64,000 nt of DNA from NCBI GenBank assembly GCA_963204725.1, contig CAUJHH010000019.1:55486-119485 (forward strand), read 5' to 3'. The notes beneath the pieces were generated by a model that was given only the letters and a program-made list of their open reading frames with translations, was not told where the DNA came from and did no database searches. Positions 1 to 9,231 of the stretch are shown piece by piece. A program made the position numbers and the translations under genes. The DNA is from Planctomycetota bacterium. GTDB taxonomy: Bacteria > Planctomycetota > Phycisphaerae > Phycisphaerales > UBA1924. Each line of letters starts with the position of its first letter. Positions within the stretch are counted from its first letter, which is position 1.

Positions 1-239
1 TCCTGCGAGATGAGCGTCGGGATGGTGTAGCCGAACTGGGCCCGCACCTCGCCGATGTCGCCGGAGACGAGATCGCTCGGAGAGATCGTGATGGAGAAGA
101 GGAGCTGCCTCGGCTCGAGCTGCTCGACCATCGCGAGGCCGGCCACGTTCGAGAGGCGTGACGCACCCGCTTCGGATCGCTTTCCGATCGTGGAGGCGGC
201 GCGGGCATAGGGACGACGGGAGCGACGGGAACCCTTCAT
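1..239 (-). CDS. LEPR-XLL motif protein, N-terminal fragment (runs off left edge)
   Basis: Only the first 79 codons lie in the window. The start is ATG at 239. The protein begins with a basic stretch (MKGSRRSRRPYARA), and around residue 38 it carries MVEQLEPRQLLF. This is the LEPR-XLL motif that NCBI families describe near the N-terminus of many very large secreted or surface proteins of Planctomycetota. The motif is thought to be a sorting signal, although no enzyme has been proved to act on it. What follows (SITISPSDLVSGDIGEVRAQ) looks like the start of a beta-rich extracellular region. The function of the full protein cannot be judged from this fragment. The motif is one of the strongest taxonomic clues in the window. 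Confidence 0.75.
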   Translation of the reverse strand, partial: MKGSRRSRRPYARAASTIGKRSEAGASRLSNVAGLAMVEQLEPRQLLFSITISPSDLVSGDIGEVRAQFGYTIPTLISQ

Positions 240-798
240 GGCTGCTCCTGAGTAACGAGCGATCGCGGACCCGGCAAGCCGGAGCCGCTTCGAAGTTCGA
301 CTGTTCCGGACCGTGGCGAGCGACGCGATCGCTTCCAAGCCCGCCCATGGCCGCGCCTCGCCATTGCGGCGGGGTTCGACAGGGGCGTGGATGGTAGCGA
401 CAACGTCATCACCGTGAAGTCCTTCAAGGCCCGGTTCGGACTCGTGCATCGCACGAGGCCGACTTTTGTCTGACTGGTGTGCCCGGCGGACGCAAACCCG
501 AATCGTTTCGAGATCGCATCACCTGGGGTTGGACGCGGCTTCCGCAGCGTTCAGAACGCTCTCGAAGCACTCGTCCAGGCCCGATGGCGACAAGCGGGGG
601 TCGCCCAAGGGCCGGGGTCGCGCACCCGGCGCGTCCCACTGGCTGACAATCTACCCATACGTCGTCCGGAAAGCAAGGTTCCCAGACCGTCAACCCGATC
701 TCAGACGCAGAATGAGGCGTTGACCCCGAGCGGCAGACCGCGGCCTCGGAATCCGCCCAAATACCGAATCGATGACCGAGGTCCCCACCGATACGCCG
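240..798. other. Intergenic stretch with no supported gene
   Basis: About 560 bases separate the LEPR-XLL gene start from the end of pheA. Short open frames occur on both strands, but they overlap one another, lack ribosome binding sites and have the arginine- and proline-rich composition of chance frames in GC-rich DNA. I saw no tRNA-like cloverleaf and no strong terminator. It probably holds the promoter of the leftward LEPR-XLL gene. Confidence 0.5.
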
Positions 799-2046
799 CT
801 ACAGGATTCGAGAGGCCCTCGGATAGCTCCCGAGCACCACCATCTCTTTGCAGTGCTTCTCTGCCTCGGTGATCGCCGCCGCCATCGCCTTCTCGTCGCG
901 GTGCCCCTGCGCGTCGATGAAGAACGCGTAGGTCCAATTGCTACGCCCTGCGGGACGCTTGTCGATGTGGGTCAGGTTGATCCCCGCATCCCGCATGACC
1001 GCCAGCACATCAACCAGCGCACCGGGCTTGTTGAGCGTCGTGAACATCATCGAGGTCTTGTCGTCCCCCGACTTCTGGGCCTTCTGCCGCGAGATCACGA
1101 AGAACCGCGTGATGTTGTTCGGGTTGTCCTCGATCTTCTCAAAGAGCGCACGGAGCCCGTAGATCTGGCCGGCGAGAACGCTCCCGATCGCAGCGGTTCG
1201 GCCCTCGGCACCGATCGCCTCGGCCTGTTTGTATTCCTCGGCCGCGATCTGCGCCGCGCGGCTGCTGCTCGGCGCAGGGATGAGTTCCGCTTGCGGGTAT
1301 TGTGTCGCGAGCCACGTGCGGCACTGCGTGAAGACCTCGGGCTTCGAGTGGATCCGCCTGACGAGGCTCGGCTTGCAGTTGGCGAGAAGTGCGTGATGGA
1401 TCTCGATCAGCACCTCGGCGTAGATGTTGATCTGGCCCTTGTTCTCGATGAAGGCGTCGAGGGTCTCGACGATCCCGCCTCCCGTCGAGTTCTCGATCGG
1501 TACCAGGCCATAGTCGACGTGCCCGCGGATGACCTCGGTGAAGACGCCGCGGATCTCGTGGAGGTTCTCGTAGTCCACAGACGATCCGAACTGCCGGACC
1601 GCCGCGAGATGCGAGTAGGAACCCGCCGGACCGAGGAACCCGATCCGGAGCGGACGCTCGAGCGCGAATGAGCCGGACATGATCTCTTTGTAAACCCCCT
1701 CGATGGTCCGATCCGGCAGAGGCCCGGCGTTCTGCTTCAGAACGCGCGAGAGGACCTCCTGCTCCCGGTGCGGCGTGTAGATCGGCACGTTGTGCTTGCG
1801 TTTGACCTTGCCCACGCGCACCGCGAGCCGGGCCCGCTGATTCAGCAGTTCCACGATCTGTTCATCGAGCTTGCTGATGCCGACGCGCAGCTTGTCGAGC
1901 GCGATCGGCGCCTTCGTCGGCGCGGGCTCTGCAGAAGCGGCGCGCGAGCCCTTCGGCTTTGGCGCAGTTCCCGCGCTCGATCTGGGCTTGGCGTGCGCCT
2001 TCCCGCGCTTCTTTGAACGATCTTTTGAGTTTCCGGAACGACCCAT
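799..2046 (-). CDS. pheA: Bifunctional chorismate mutase / prephenate dehydratase (P-protein)
   Basis: The enzyme converts chorismate to prephenate and then to phenylpyruvate, committing flux to phenylalanine. The 415-residue protein starts at ATG 2046, eight bases after GGGAGA. A basic Ala/Pro-rich leader (about 1-47) precedes an AroQ-type chorismate mutase helix bundle (about 48-128). The prephenate dehydratase domain follows (about 132-312), with FLGPAGSYSHLAA near its start, VPIENSTGGG, and NNITRFFVI, which contains the catalytic TRF motif. A C-terminal ACT domain (GALVDVLAVMRDAGINLTHID) should bind phenylalanine for feedback control. Its usual ESRP motif reads DKRP here. The gene stands alone; chorismate synthase is 60 kb away in the same window. 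The N-terminal extension is lineage-specific and of unknown role. Confidence 0.95.
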   Translation of the reverse strand: MGRSGNSKDRSKKRGKAHAKPRSSAGTAPKPKGSRAASAEPAPTKAPIALDKLRVGISKLDEQIVELLNQRARLAVRVGKVKRKHNVPIYTPHREQEVLSRVLKQNAGPLPDRTIEGVYKEIMSGSFALERPLRIGFLGPAGSYSHLAAVRQFGSSVDYENLHEIRGVFTEVIRGHVDYGLVPIENSTGGGIVETLDAFIENKGQINIYAEVLIEIHHALLANCKPSLVRRIHSKPEVFTQCRTWLATQYPQAELIPAPSSSRAAQIAAEEYKQAEAIGAEGRTAAIGSVLAGQIYGLRALFEKIEDNPNNITRFFVISRQKAQKSGDDKTSMMFTTLNKPGALVDVLAVMRDAGINLTHIDKRPAGRSNWTYAFFIDAQGHRDEKAMAAAITEAEKHCKEMVVLGSYPRASRIL

Positions 2047-2208
2047 GCCATCTCCCGATTCGTGTGGCACAATAACGCATGCGGGACGGAAGATCCGGAC
2101 CTGCGCACATGTCGCGCCCGGAGTATCGGTCAGGACCGCCATCATGACCAGCCCCCGGGCCAAGCAATGCCTTGAAACCCGGGCAGGAGTCGCCCGAAGC
2201 ACAGGAGC

Positions 2209-3189
2209 GTGGAGGACTTGCGCTCAACATTCCCAATTCACGGCATGGAGGCGATCGATCGCCTCCTGGCCACTCTGAGCAACCTGCCCGTGGGGATGCA
2301 CGGCGGCGCACTTCTTGCGCTCCTGGCGGGTCTGGCCCTCTGGCTTTTCGGCGCCAAGATCCTGAAACCCATGTTTGCGCTTCTGGGGATGGCCCTGGGC
2401 TCTCTGGCTGGAGCAATCGCTCTCCCTTTGCTCGGCATCATGCAGGTCGGGTCGTTCCCGTCGGTCTATGTGGGGCTTGGCGCCGGAGCACTCGTCGGCC
2501 TCGTGGTCGCCTGCCTCCTCTTCCGGTTCGCGCTGATTGTGGCATCGGGAATCGTCTTCACCGCTGCGGGTGTTCTCGGCGCCGCGACGTACCTCAATTT
2601 CCAGAGTCCGGGCATGATCGATCCACCTGCGCGGCTGCTCCTCGCGCCCGCGCCGGACCGGAGCATCGACGAACACGCCACGCCATCCACGTTGACAACC
2701 ATCGGGGCGGACGGTGCGGTGACGACAATCCAGCCCACCGAGTCCTCCTTGACCGGGCTCGGCGCAGAAGGGGCCGACGCCATCGCCGGCGTCACGCTGC
2801 CAAAGGTGCAGGAACAAGCCGCCAAGGCCCGGGCGTTCCTCGATGAGATGGGCCAGCGCGGCAACACAGCCTGGGCGTCGGTCGGTGCGCGCGAGCGTCT
2901 GGTCCTGACCGGGGGCGGCGTGCTCGGCGCAACCATCGGCGTCCTCTTCGGCATCATGATGCCCAAGCGCTCTGGAGCGATGGTCACCTCGCTCTTCGGC
3001 GCTTCGGTGGTTCTCTTCGCTGCGGTCTGGCTCGCGGGCGCTACGGACGCGCCAGGAAAGTCGCTCCTCGAGCAGCCCCCGATGACGGTCGCGATCGGCC
3101 TCGTCGTCGCGACGATGCTCGGCATGCTGCTTCAACTCACTGTCACGAACAAGCGTGCAGCGGGTGCGCCAAAGCCGGCGGGCGCGTAG
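2209..3189 (+). CDS. Polytopic membrane protein, TMEM198/DUF4203-like
   Basis: This 326-residue protein has a run of glycine- and alanine-rich hydrophobic segments at about residues 33-150, including LLALLAGLALWLFGAKIL and FALLGMALGSLAGAIALPLL. A soluble loop (about 150-230) follows, then three more membrane segments to the C-terminus. The pattern resembles the TMEM198/DUF4203 group, whose biochemical role in bacteria is unknown. I used the GTG at 2209 because GGAG lies just upstream. An ATG at 2245 (MEAIDRLLATL) is an equally reasonable start and would give 314 residues. The gene converges on nuoN with 43 bases between stops, and no partner gene is obvious. Confidence 0.75.
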   Translation: MEDLRSTFPIHGMEAIDRLLATLSNLPVGMHGGALLALLAGLALWLFGAKILKPMFALLGMALGSLAGAIALPLLGIMQVGSFPSVYVGLGAGALVGLVVACLLFRFALIVASGIVFTAAGVLGAATYLNFQSPGMIDPPARLLLAPAPDRSIDEHATPSTLTTIGADGAVTTIQPTESSLTGLGAEGADAIAGVTLPKVQEQAAKARAFLDEMGQRGNTAWASVGARERLVLTGGGVLGATIGVLFGIMMPKRSGAMVTSLFGASVVLFAAVWLAGATDAPGKSLLEQPPMTVAIGLVVATMLGMLLQLTVTNKRAAGAPKPAGA

Positions 3190-3232
3190 CGACGATGCGG
3201 CACGCTCGAGCCTCATCCGAATCAGGTGGCGA

Positions 3233-4879
3233 TCACGCCCCGACGCGCTGGGCAACGGACGTCGAAGCGTCCTTTGCGGGATCGGAAGCGTCTTTGTGCT
3301 CATCGGCGTGCTGGCCGGGTTGCTGGGGCGTGTGGCCTGGCGCTCGCACGCCGCTGCCCTCGACAACCGCTGCGTTCCGGCTCGCGTTCAGGAGCCCGTT
3401 CCCGAAGAACGAGAGCGAAACGACGAGCACGAGCGCGATGAGCCCCGAAATCGCACGGGCGGGGAACGGCGCGAGCCCCGGCTGCGGCCCGTCGGTCGCG
3501 TCCTCGAGCATCGCGACACCCGCGAGCCGCAGGTAGTAGAACGCGGCAACCGCGGAGTTGATGCCCAAGACGATCACGAGAACGATCTCGCCCGCCGCGA
3601 TGCCGGAGGTGAAGAGCGTCAGCTTGCTGAAGAATCCGAGCAGCGGGGGAAGGCCGAGCAACGAGAGCGAGCAGACCACGAGCGTCCAGCCGAGCATGGG
3701 ATGCGTGGCGCAGAGCCCTCGCAGGTCATCGAACGAGTCGATCTCCACCGGGCGTCCGTCGCGCCCGCGCCGTTCCAGACCGGCAAGAGCCGCAAACGCG
3801 CCGACGTTCATCAGCCCGTATGCCGCGAGATAGAAGAGCACCGCCGCGATGCCGTTGTGCGAGATGCTCGCTCCGTAGGCGCCGGGCCCGGCGATAAGCC
3901 CCACCAGCATGTAACCGGAGTGCGCGATCGAGGAATACGCGAGCATACGCTTCGGGCTGCTCTGCAGCAGGGCGAGCACGTTGCCCACTGTCATGGTCAG
4001 CGCCGCGACCACCCAGAGCAGCAATCGCAGTTCCGAAGGGAGCGCGTGCCCTGCGGCGATGACGGAGCCGTGGTCCCAGCCGACGATCGCGAGCAGGAGG
4101 ATGAGACTGAGGAACCCTGCGGTCTTCGGGACGAACGCGAGAAAGGCCGTGACGGGCGCCGCTGCGCCCTGGTAGACGTCGGCGGTGTAGAAGTGCATCG
4201 GAACTGCCGCGATCTTGAACGACACGCCGATGATCGCGAGGATCATGCCTGCGAGCGTGATGGGGTTCATGCCGTGGTCGGCGATGGCCGCAGAGATGTC
4301 AACAAACTTGGTCGAGCCCGTTCCGCCGTAGATCAGCGCAAAGCCGTAGAGGAAGACGGCGGCGCCGAGCGCACCCAGAAAGAAGTACTTGACCCCCGCT
4401 TCCTGTGAGCGTGTGCCGCGAGTGGACATCGTGACGAGCACATAGGTCGGCAGGGACGTCAGCTCGAGCGCCAGGAAGAGCCAGATCAGATCAGTCGCCG
4501 AGGCGCAGAGCATCGCACCCGTCAGCGAGAAGAGGATGAATGAATAGAACTCGGCGCGGTTGGTGCGGAGCGCGTCGAAGACGCCTCCACGGGCCACACG
4601 CGCGTCCTCTTCGCGATCGACGGTGCCGGCGACCAGCAGCACGAGCAGCACCCCAACGAGCGCGATCAGCGCCTTGGCGTATGGGGTCATCGCGGGGAGC
4701 AGGCCGTCGCCGGCCGGCCCATTGACCGCGAAGATCGCGGCGAAGACCAGCCCGATCGCGCTGAGCAATCCGCACGAGCGCCTGACCGCCAGATTCGGCG
4801 AGAGCCCGACGACCATGACGATGCACGTGGTCAGAAAGACGATGATCTCGGGGATCAGCAGGGGCAGCTTCTCGCTCAC
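3233..4879 (-). CDS. nuoN: NADH-quinone oxidoreductase subunit N
   Basis: NuoN is one of the three antiporter-like proton-pumping subunits of the complex I membrane arm. The 548-residue product (E. coli NuoN is about 485) has the expected series of hydrophobic helices. Family stretches are visible: the RRSCGLLSAIGLVFAAIFAV helix, LIWLFLALELTSLPTYVLV with the conserved glutamate of the pump, KYFFLGALGAAVFLYGFALIYG, and KRMLAYSSIAHSGYMLVGL. It is the last gene of nuoJKLMN, and its ATG overlaps the nuoM stop by four bases, which implies translational coupling. The C-terminus carries a soluble tail of about 50 polar residues (PGHTPQQPGQHADEHKD...) not found in the E. coli protein. Confidence 0.96.
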   Translation of the reverse strand: MSEKLPLLIPEIIVFLTTCIVMVVGLSPNLAVRRSCGLLSAIGLVFAAIFAVNGPAGDGLLPAMTPYAKALIALVGVLLVLLVAGTVDREEDARVARGGVFDALRTNRAEFYSFILFSLTGAMLCASATDLIWLFLALELTSLPTYVLVTMSTRGTRSQEAGVKYFFLGALGAAVFLYGFALIYGGTGSTKFVDISAAIADHGMNPITLAGMILAIIGVSFKIAAVPMHFYTADVYQGAAAPVTAFLAFVPKTAGFLSLILLLAIVGWDHGSVIAAGHALPSELRLLLWVVAALTMTVGNVLALLQSSPKRMLAYSSIAHSGYMLVGLIAGPGAYGASISHNGIAAVLFYLAAYGLMNVGAFAALAGLERRGRDGRPVEIDSFDDLRGLCATHPMLGWTLVVCSLSLLGLPPLLGFFSKLTLFTSGIAAGEIVLVIVLGINSAVAAFYYLRLAGVAMLEDATDGPQPGLAPFPARAISGLIALVLVVSLSFFGNGLLNASRNAAVVEGSGVRAPGHTPQQPGQHADEHKDASDPAKDASTSVAQRVGA

Positions 4880-6567
4880 TTGTCACCCCCAGCAGCCGTC
4901 GCGTCGGCCACGGCGGTCTCACGCTCGCTCGTCGCCATCGCGTGCGCCCCACCGGGGCTCGCGGGGCGTCGGCCCGCCGCTTCGATCGTCTCGACAATGT
5001 TGTTCACAGGTGGCTCGAGCGCCTTGATCACCGGACCCGGGAAGAGCCCAAGCACGAGGCAGAGAATCGCGAGTGGCAGCAGCACGAAGATCTCACGCTC
5101 GCAGAGATCGGTCGGCAGCGGGCCGTGCGAGTGATCTCCGTGGCCGTGGTCGTCGTGACCGGGCGGCAGCACCAGCGGCCCCCAGACCACGCGTCCAACC
5201 ATGTAGAGCAGATACATCGCTGCGATGATCATTCCCAGACCCGCGACCAGCGCGTACCAGAATCCGAGGTCGCCGCCAGTCCCGCCGGGGAGCGCGCCCC
5301 ACGCATCGCCCGCCTGGAACGCGCCGAGAAGGCACATGAACTCGCTGATGAATCCGTTGAGTCCCGGCAATCCGACGGAGGCCATGGTGAAGAAGATCAT
5401 GAAGGTCGCCCACACGGGCATCTTCGCGGCGAGCCCGCCGAGCTCCTTCATCGAGCGCGTGTGATACCGCTCGTAGACCATGCCGATCAGAAGGAAGAGC
5501 GCGCCGGTCGAGAGACCGTGGTTGATCATGTAGAGAATCGAGCCGGTGATGCCGATCGTGTTGAGCGACGCGAGCCCGAGGATGCAGAATCCAAGGTGCG
5601 CGACGGAAGAGTACGCGACGAGCTTCTTGACGTCGGTCTGCACCCAGCAGATCAGCCCGCCATAGAGAATGCCGATGATCGAGAGCGTCGCAATAAGCGG
5701 CGCGTGCTCGACGACCGCCGCAGGAAGGAACGGCAGCACGAAGCGGAACATGCCGTAGGTGCCGAGCTTGAGCAGCACGCCGGCCAGCACAACCGAGCCC
5801 GCCGTGGGTGCCTCGGTGTGCGCCAGGGGCAGCCACGTGTGGACCGGGAAGAGGGGGATCTTGATGGCGAATCCGCACATCATCGCGAGCAGCAGCCAGC
5901 CCTGCACATTGGCGGGCATCGCCTGGGCCGCGAGCTCCAGCGCGCCGATGTCGAACGTCCAGCGTCCGGCGGTCTCGATCCCGACCGACTCGAGCTGCGT
6001 CGCGTTGAACCACGCGATGTAGATGAGGCCGGCCAGCGTGATGACGGAGCCGGTGAACGTGTACAGGAAGAACTTGGTGGCGGCCGCCTTGCGGTTGGTC
6101 GACCCGAAGAGCGAGATCAGCACGTACATCGGCACGAGCGTGAACTCGAAGCACGTGTAGAACATGACGATGTCGCGCGACGCGAAGACACCCGTCATCG
6201 CGGCCTGCAGCACCAGCAGCCACGAGTAGTAGGTGCGCTCCTGCCGCTGGATCGCCGTGAAGGAGCAGAAGACGCAGATCGGCCCGAGCAGCAGCGTGAG
6301 GGCGATGAGCATCATCGACACCGAATCGACGCCCACCGAGAGACGCAGGCCAATTGCCGGAAGCCAGTCCCACGCCGCGGCGAGCTGCATCGATGCCGGC
6401 GAGCCCCAGTCGAATCGACCAAGGGCGTTCACGCCGATGCCCGCCGCGAGTAGCGTGCCGATCACAGCGTGGAACTTGGACTCCTGCGCGGGGCGCAGCG
6501 CGATCAGGATCGCGAAGGCCAGCGGCACGAGAATCAGCAGGACCAACTCCACCAGAGACTCCTTCAC
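4876..6567 (-). CDS. nuoM: NADH-quinone oxidoreductase subunit M
   Basis: This is the second antiporter-like pump of complex I, at 563 residues (E. coli about 509). Diagnostic stretches are FYTCFEFTLVPMYVLISLFG (pump glutamate), FAIKIPLFPVHTWLPLAHTEAPTAGSV (split below: the KIPLFPVHTWLP lysine/histidine motif), and KKLVAYSSVAHLGFCILGL. Near residues 465-485 there is a histidine-rich cytoplasmic or periplasmic loop (PGHDDHGHGDHSHG) that is absent from well-studied homologues and echoes a longer one in NuoL. The polar C-terminal tail (about 525-563) is also an extension. It overlaps nuoN by four bases and follows nuoL by 29 bases. Confidence 0.96.
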   Translation of the reverse strand: MKESLVELVLLILVPLAFAILIALRPAQESKFHAVIGTLLAAGIGVNALGRFDWGSPASMQLAAAWDWLPAIGLRLSVGVDSVSMMLIALTLLLGPICVFCSFTAIQRQERTYYSWLLVLQAAMTGVFASRDIVMFYTCFEFTLVPMYVLISLFGSTNRKAAATKFFLYTFTGSVITLAGLIYIAWFNATQLESVGIETAGRWTFDIGALELAAQAMPANVQGWLLLAMMCGFAIKIPLFPVHTWLPLAHTEAPTAGSVVLAGVLLKLGTYGMFRFVLPFLPAAVVEHAPLIATLSIIGILYGGLICWVQTDVKKLVAYSSVAHLGFCILGLASLNTIGITGSILYMINHGLSTGALFLLIGMVYERYHTRSMKELGGLAAKMPVWATFMIFFTMASVGLPGLNGFISEFMCLLGAFQAGDAWGALPGGTGGDLGFWYALVAGLGMIIAAMYLLYMVGRVVWGPLVLPPGHDDHGHGDHSHGPLPTDLCEREIFVLLPLAILCLVLGLFPGPVIKALEPPVNNIVETIEAAGRRPASPGGAHAMATSERETAVADATAAGGDK

Positions 6568-6596
6568 GCGGCACGTTCAGACGCCGCGATCGACAC

Positions 6597-8840
6597 TCAC
6601 AAGCCCGCGATCGACGCGAGGTACACGATCAAGAGCAGAACCGCCACGCCCCCGGCCATCTGCACGGCGTACCCGTGCAGGTTGCCCCCTTGGAGCGGAC
6701 GGAGACTCGAGCCAAACGCACGCGGGATCCAACCAAAGAGATTCACGAGCCCGTCGACGAGCAGCTTGTCCACATACGCGAAGACAATCGAGATCAGGTG
6801 CAGCGGCTTCACGATCAGCAGGTCGTAGAACTCGTCCACGAACCACTTGCCCTGCGCCAGTCGGGGAATCGGCCCGAGCATGGGGAGCAGCTTGTCGGCG
6901 TTGGCCGTCGCGGCGGTCGTCCGCCCGAGGTAGTGCAGGAAGAACGCCACACCGATCCCGATGAAGCCGATGACACCCGAGACGTAGTACATGGCCTTGT
7001 GCGGGTCCATGCCAAGGAACGTCCCGTGGGCGACGGCGTGCGCGGCCTCACCGTGCCCGTCGGCGGCGTGTGCGGCGTCGTGCGCAACGGCAGGGATCGC
7101 GGCCGAAGAATCGTGCACCATCTTGCCGACCCAGCCGCCGTGATCGCCCATGAAATAGAGACCGGCGGCGGCGATCGAGCAGAGCGTCAGCGTGCCCAGC
7201 ACGAGATTGATCGCCCAGCCGGGCGCGTGCGGATGGAACTCATGGGCCTTGCCGTGACCGTGGTCGGTCTCGGGCGCGTGCGCATGGTCGTGATGATCGC
7301 CGTGGCCGTGGTCGCCGTGGCCATGATCGTCGTGCGCGTGCGCCTCATCGCCGGGCTCGAAGTACTTCGGGCCGACGAAGACGCGGAAGAAGACGCGGAA
7401 GGTGTAGTACGCCGTAAGCCCTGCCGTGAGAAGGAGAATCCAGCCGATCGGGGCCATCCCCGGCGTCACAAACGTTTCGGCAAGGATCATGTCCTTCGAG
7501 AAGAAGCCCGCCGTAAAGGGGAAGCCGGAGAGATTCAGGCAGCCGACGAGCATGGCGATCGTGACGACCAGCCACCCCTTCATCTTGCCGACGCCGGAGA
7601 GCTTGCGCAGATCGAGCTGGCCCGCGAAGCCGTGCATCACCGCTCCGCAGGAGAGGAAGAGCGATGCCTTGAAGAACGCGTGCGTGAAGACGTGGAACGC
7701 GGCACCGGTGCTCGTCAGCACACCGAGGCCCGCGAACATGTACCCGAGCTGCGAGACCGTCGAGTACGCCATGATCCGCTTGATGTCGAACTGCGCCATG
7801 CCGATCGTCGCAGCGACCAGTGCGGTCAGGGCTCCTACCCAGGCCACGATCGGAAGGGCATACTCCGACACCAGGAACATCGGGTAGGTGCGGGCGATCA
7901 GGTAGACACCCGCCGTCACCATCGTCGCGGCGTGGATCAGCGCGGAGACGGGCGTCGGGCCCTCCATCGCGTCTGGCAACCAGACATACAGCGGCAACTG
8001 GGCCGACTTGCCGAACGCACCGATCATCAGCAGGATCGGGATGAGCTGGACCGTCGCCGGGATCTCGGAGAAGTGGCCGGCCTGTGCCGCAGCGATCCAG
8101 GGCTGCGCCGCCTCCAGGATCACCTTGTATTCAACCGAACCGAACTGCACGAACGTCAGGAAGACGCCGAGCGCCAGCCCGAGGTCGCCGATGCGGTTCA
8201 TGATGAACGCCTTCTTCGCGGCGGCGACCGCGGAGGGCTTCTTGTAGAAGTATCCGATGAGAAGGTACGAGCAGAGGCCGACGCCCTCCCAGCCCAGGTA
8301 GAGCAGGATGAGGTTGTCGCCCATGACGAGGCACGCCATGGAGAAGACGAAGAGAGAGAACGCCGCGAAAAAGCGGCAGTATCCCGCGCCGACGTCGTGG
8401 CTCATGTACTCGCTGGCATAGAGCGCGATCAGCGTCGCGAGCCCCGTGACAAAGAGCATCCAGAGGCACGTCAGCGAATCGACATAGAACCCGAAGTTCG
8501 CGAGCAGACGCTGCTCACGCCCGTGCGTGTCGGTCCAGCCTATGTTGATCCATTCCCAGGCGACCGTCACCGACCGCCCACCCGCGAGCTGCTGGAACAT
8601 CGCGACCGTCAGCGCGAATGAGACGCCCAGACACCCGACGGTGATCCATGCCGGGAGCTTGCTCTTGACGCGCATCGCGGCACACACGCCGCACAGGATG
8701 CACGCGAGCATCGGCAACGCGGGAATCAGCGAGACCCACCACGGGCCGGGCTCGACCGCCGACGCGACTGCGTGCGCCGATTCGGGCGCAGCGAGGGCCG
8801 CCGAAAGGACCGAAGCCATGATGTCCGAGACGATCGTCAC
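6597..8840 (-). CDS. nuoL: NADH-quinone oxidoreductase subunit L, with histidine-rich insert
   Basis: NuoL is the distal proton pump of complex I and carries the long lateral helix that spans the membrane arm. The 747-residue product is much longer than E. coli NuoL (613). Conserved stretches include LYLGWEGVGLCSYLLIGYFY (pump glutamate), GAFGKSAQLPLYVWLPDAMEGPTPVSALIHA and DIKRIMAYSTVSQLGYMFAG. Extra length comes largely from a soluble loop at about residues 498-540 that is dominated by His, Asp and Gly (HAHDDHGHGDHGHGDHHDH), followed by a second His/Ala-rich stretch near 580-610. The C-terminal helix (AVLLLIVYLASIAGL) is present. The start is the ATG at 8840. Metal or proton binding by the His loop is inference only. 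Confidence 0.96.
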   Translation of the reverse strand: MTIVSDIMASVLSAALAAPESAHAVASAVEPGPWWVSLIPALPMLACILCGVCAAMRVKSKLPAWITVGCLGVSFALTVAMFQQLAGGRSVTVAWEWINIGWTDTHGREQRLLANFGFYVDSLTCLWMLFVTGLATLIALYASEYMSHDVGAGYCRFFAAFSLFVFSMACLVMGDNLILLYLGWEGVGLCSYLLIGYFYKKPSAVAAAKKAFIMNRIGDLGLALGVFLTFVQFGSVEYKVILEAAQPWIAAAQAGHFSEIPATVQLIPILLMIGAFGKSAQLPLYVWLPDAMEGPTPVSALIHAATMVTAGVYLIARTYPMFLVSEYALPIVAWVGALTALVAATIGMAQFDIKRIMAYSTVSQLGYMFAGLGVLTSTGAAFHVFTHAFFKASLFLSCGAVMHGFAGQLDLRKLSGVGKMKGWLVVTIAMLVGCLNLSGFPFTAGFFSKDMILAETFVTPGMAPIGWILLLTAGLTAYYTFRVFFRVFVGPKYFEPGDEAHAHDDHGHGDHGHGDHHDHAHAPETDHGHGKAHEFHPHAPGWAINLVLGTLTLCSIAAAGLYFMGDHGGWVGKMVHDSSAAIPAVAHDAAHAADGHGEAAHAVAHGTFLGMDPHKAMYYVSGVIGFIGIGVAFFLHYLGRTTAATANADKLLPMLGPIPRLAQGKWFVDEFYDLLIVKPLHLISIVFAYVDKLLVDGLVNLFGWIPRAFGSSLRPLQGGNLHGYAVQMAGGVAVLLLIVYLASIAGL

Positions 8841-8871
8841 GATCCGAACCTCTCACCCGCGACTCGCGGGA

Positions 8872-9231
8872 TCAGCCCTTCATCTCCGTCCACTCGTCCG
8901 CGTCGAGCGACTCACGCTTCTTGAAGAGGAGCACGACCAGAGCGAGCGCCATCGCCGCCTCGGCCGCCGCCACCGTCAGCACGAAGATCACGAACGTCTG
9001 CCCGCTGTACTCAAGGTGGTAGCGGCTGAACGCAATCAGCGCCAGCCCGGCCGCCTGGAACATCAACTCAGTGCACAGGAACATCACGATCAGGTTGCGC
9101 CGGGTCAGGAACCCGATCAGGCCGATCGCGAACATCAGCGCCGAAACCAGCAGATAGTGCGCGAGCGTCGCCGCGGCCATCGGCTCGGGGAACCCTTGCT
9201 GGGCGAGCACAAAGAAATCCGTGTGCATCAT
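8872..9231 (-). CDS. nuoK: NADH-quinone oxidoreductase subunit K
   Basis: NuoK is a small three-helix subunit of the complex I proton path. I start it at ATG 9231 (MMHTDFFVLAQQ), which overlaps the nuoJ stop by four bases. This gives 119 residues, slightly above the usual 100. The open frame continues upstream, but there it reads arginine- and proline-rich sequence inside nuoJ and is not credible as protein. Helices are seen at YLLVSALMFAIGLIGFLTR, NLIVMFLCTELMFQAAGLALIAFS (with the conserved glutamate in TELM) and TFVIFVLTVAAAEAAMALALVVLLF (second conserved glutamate). A charged 15-residue tail ends the protein. Confidence 0.96.
   Translation of the reverse strand: MMHTDFFVLAQQGFPEPMAAATLAHYLLVSALMFAIGLIGFLTRRNLIVMFLCTELMFQAAGLALIAFSRYHLEYSGQTFVIFVLTVAAAEAAMALALVVLLFKKRESLDADEWTEMKG

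Noticed and set aside
4942..6453. Open frame of about 500 codons antisense to nuoM
   Set aside because: Charged low-complexity translation, no ribosome site, and full overlap with a certain gene.
6354..8621. Very long open frame antisense to nuoL and nuoM (about 755 codons)
   Set aside because: It is rich in Arg, Asp, Glu, His and Val in the pattern produced by reading a GC-rich gene backward. The opposite strand encodes two certain complex I subunits.
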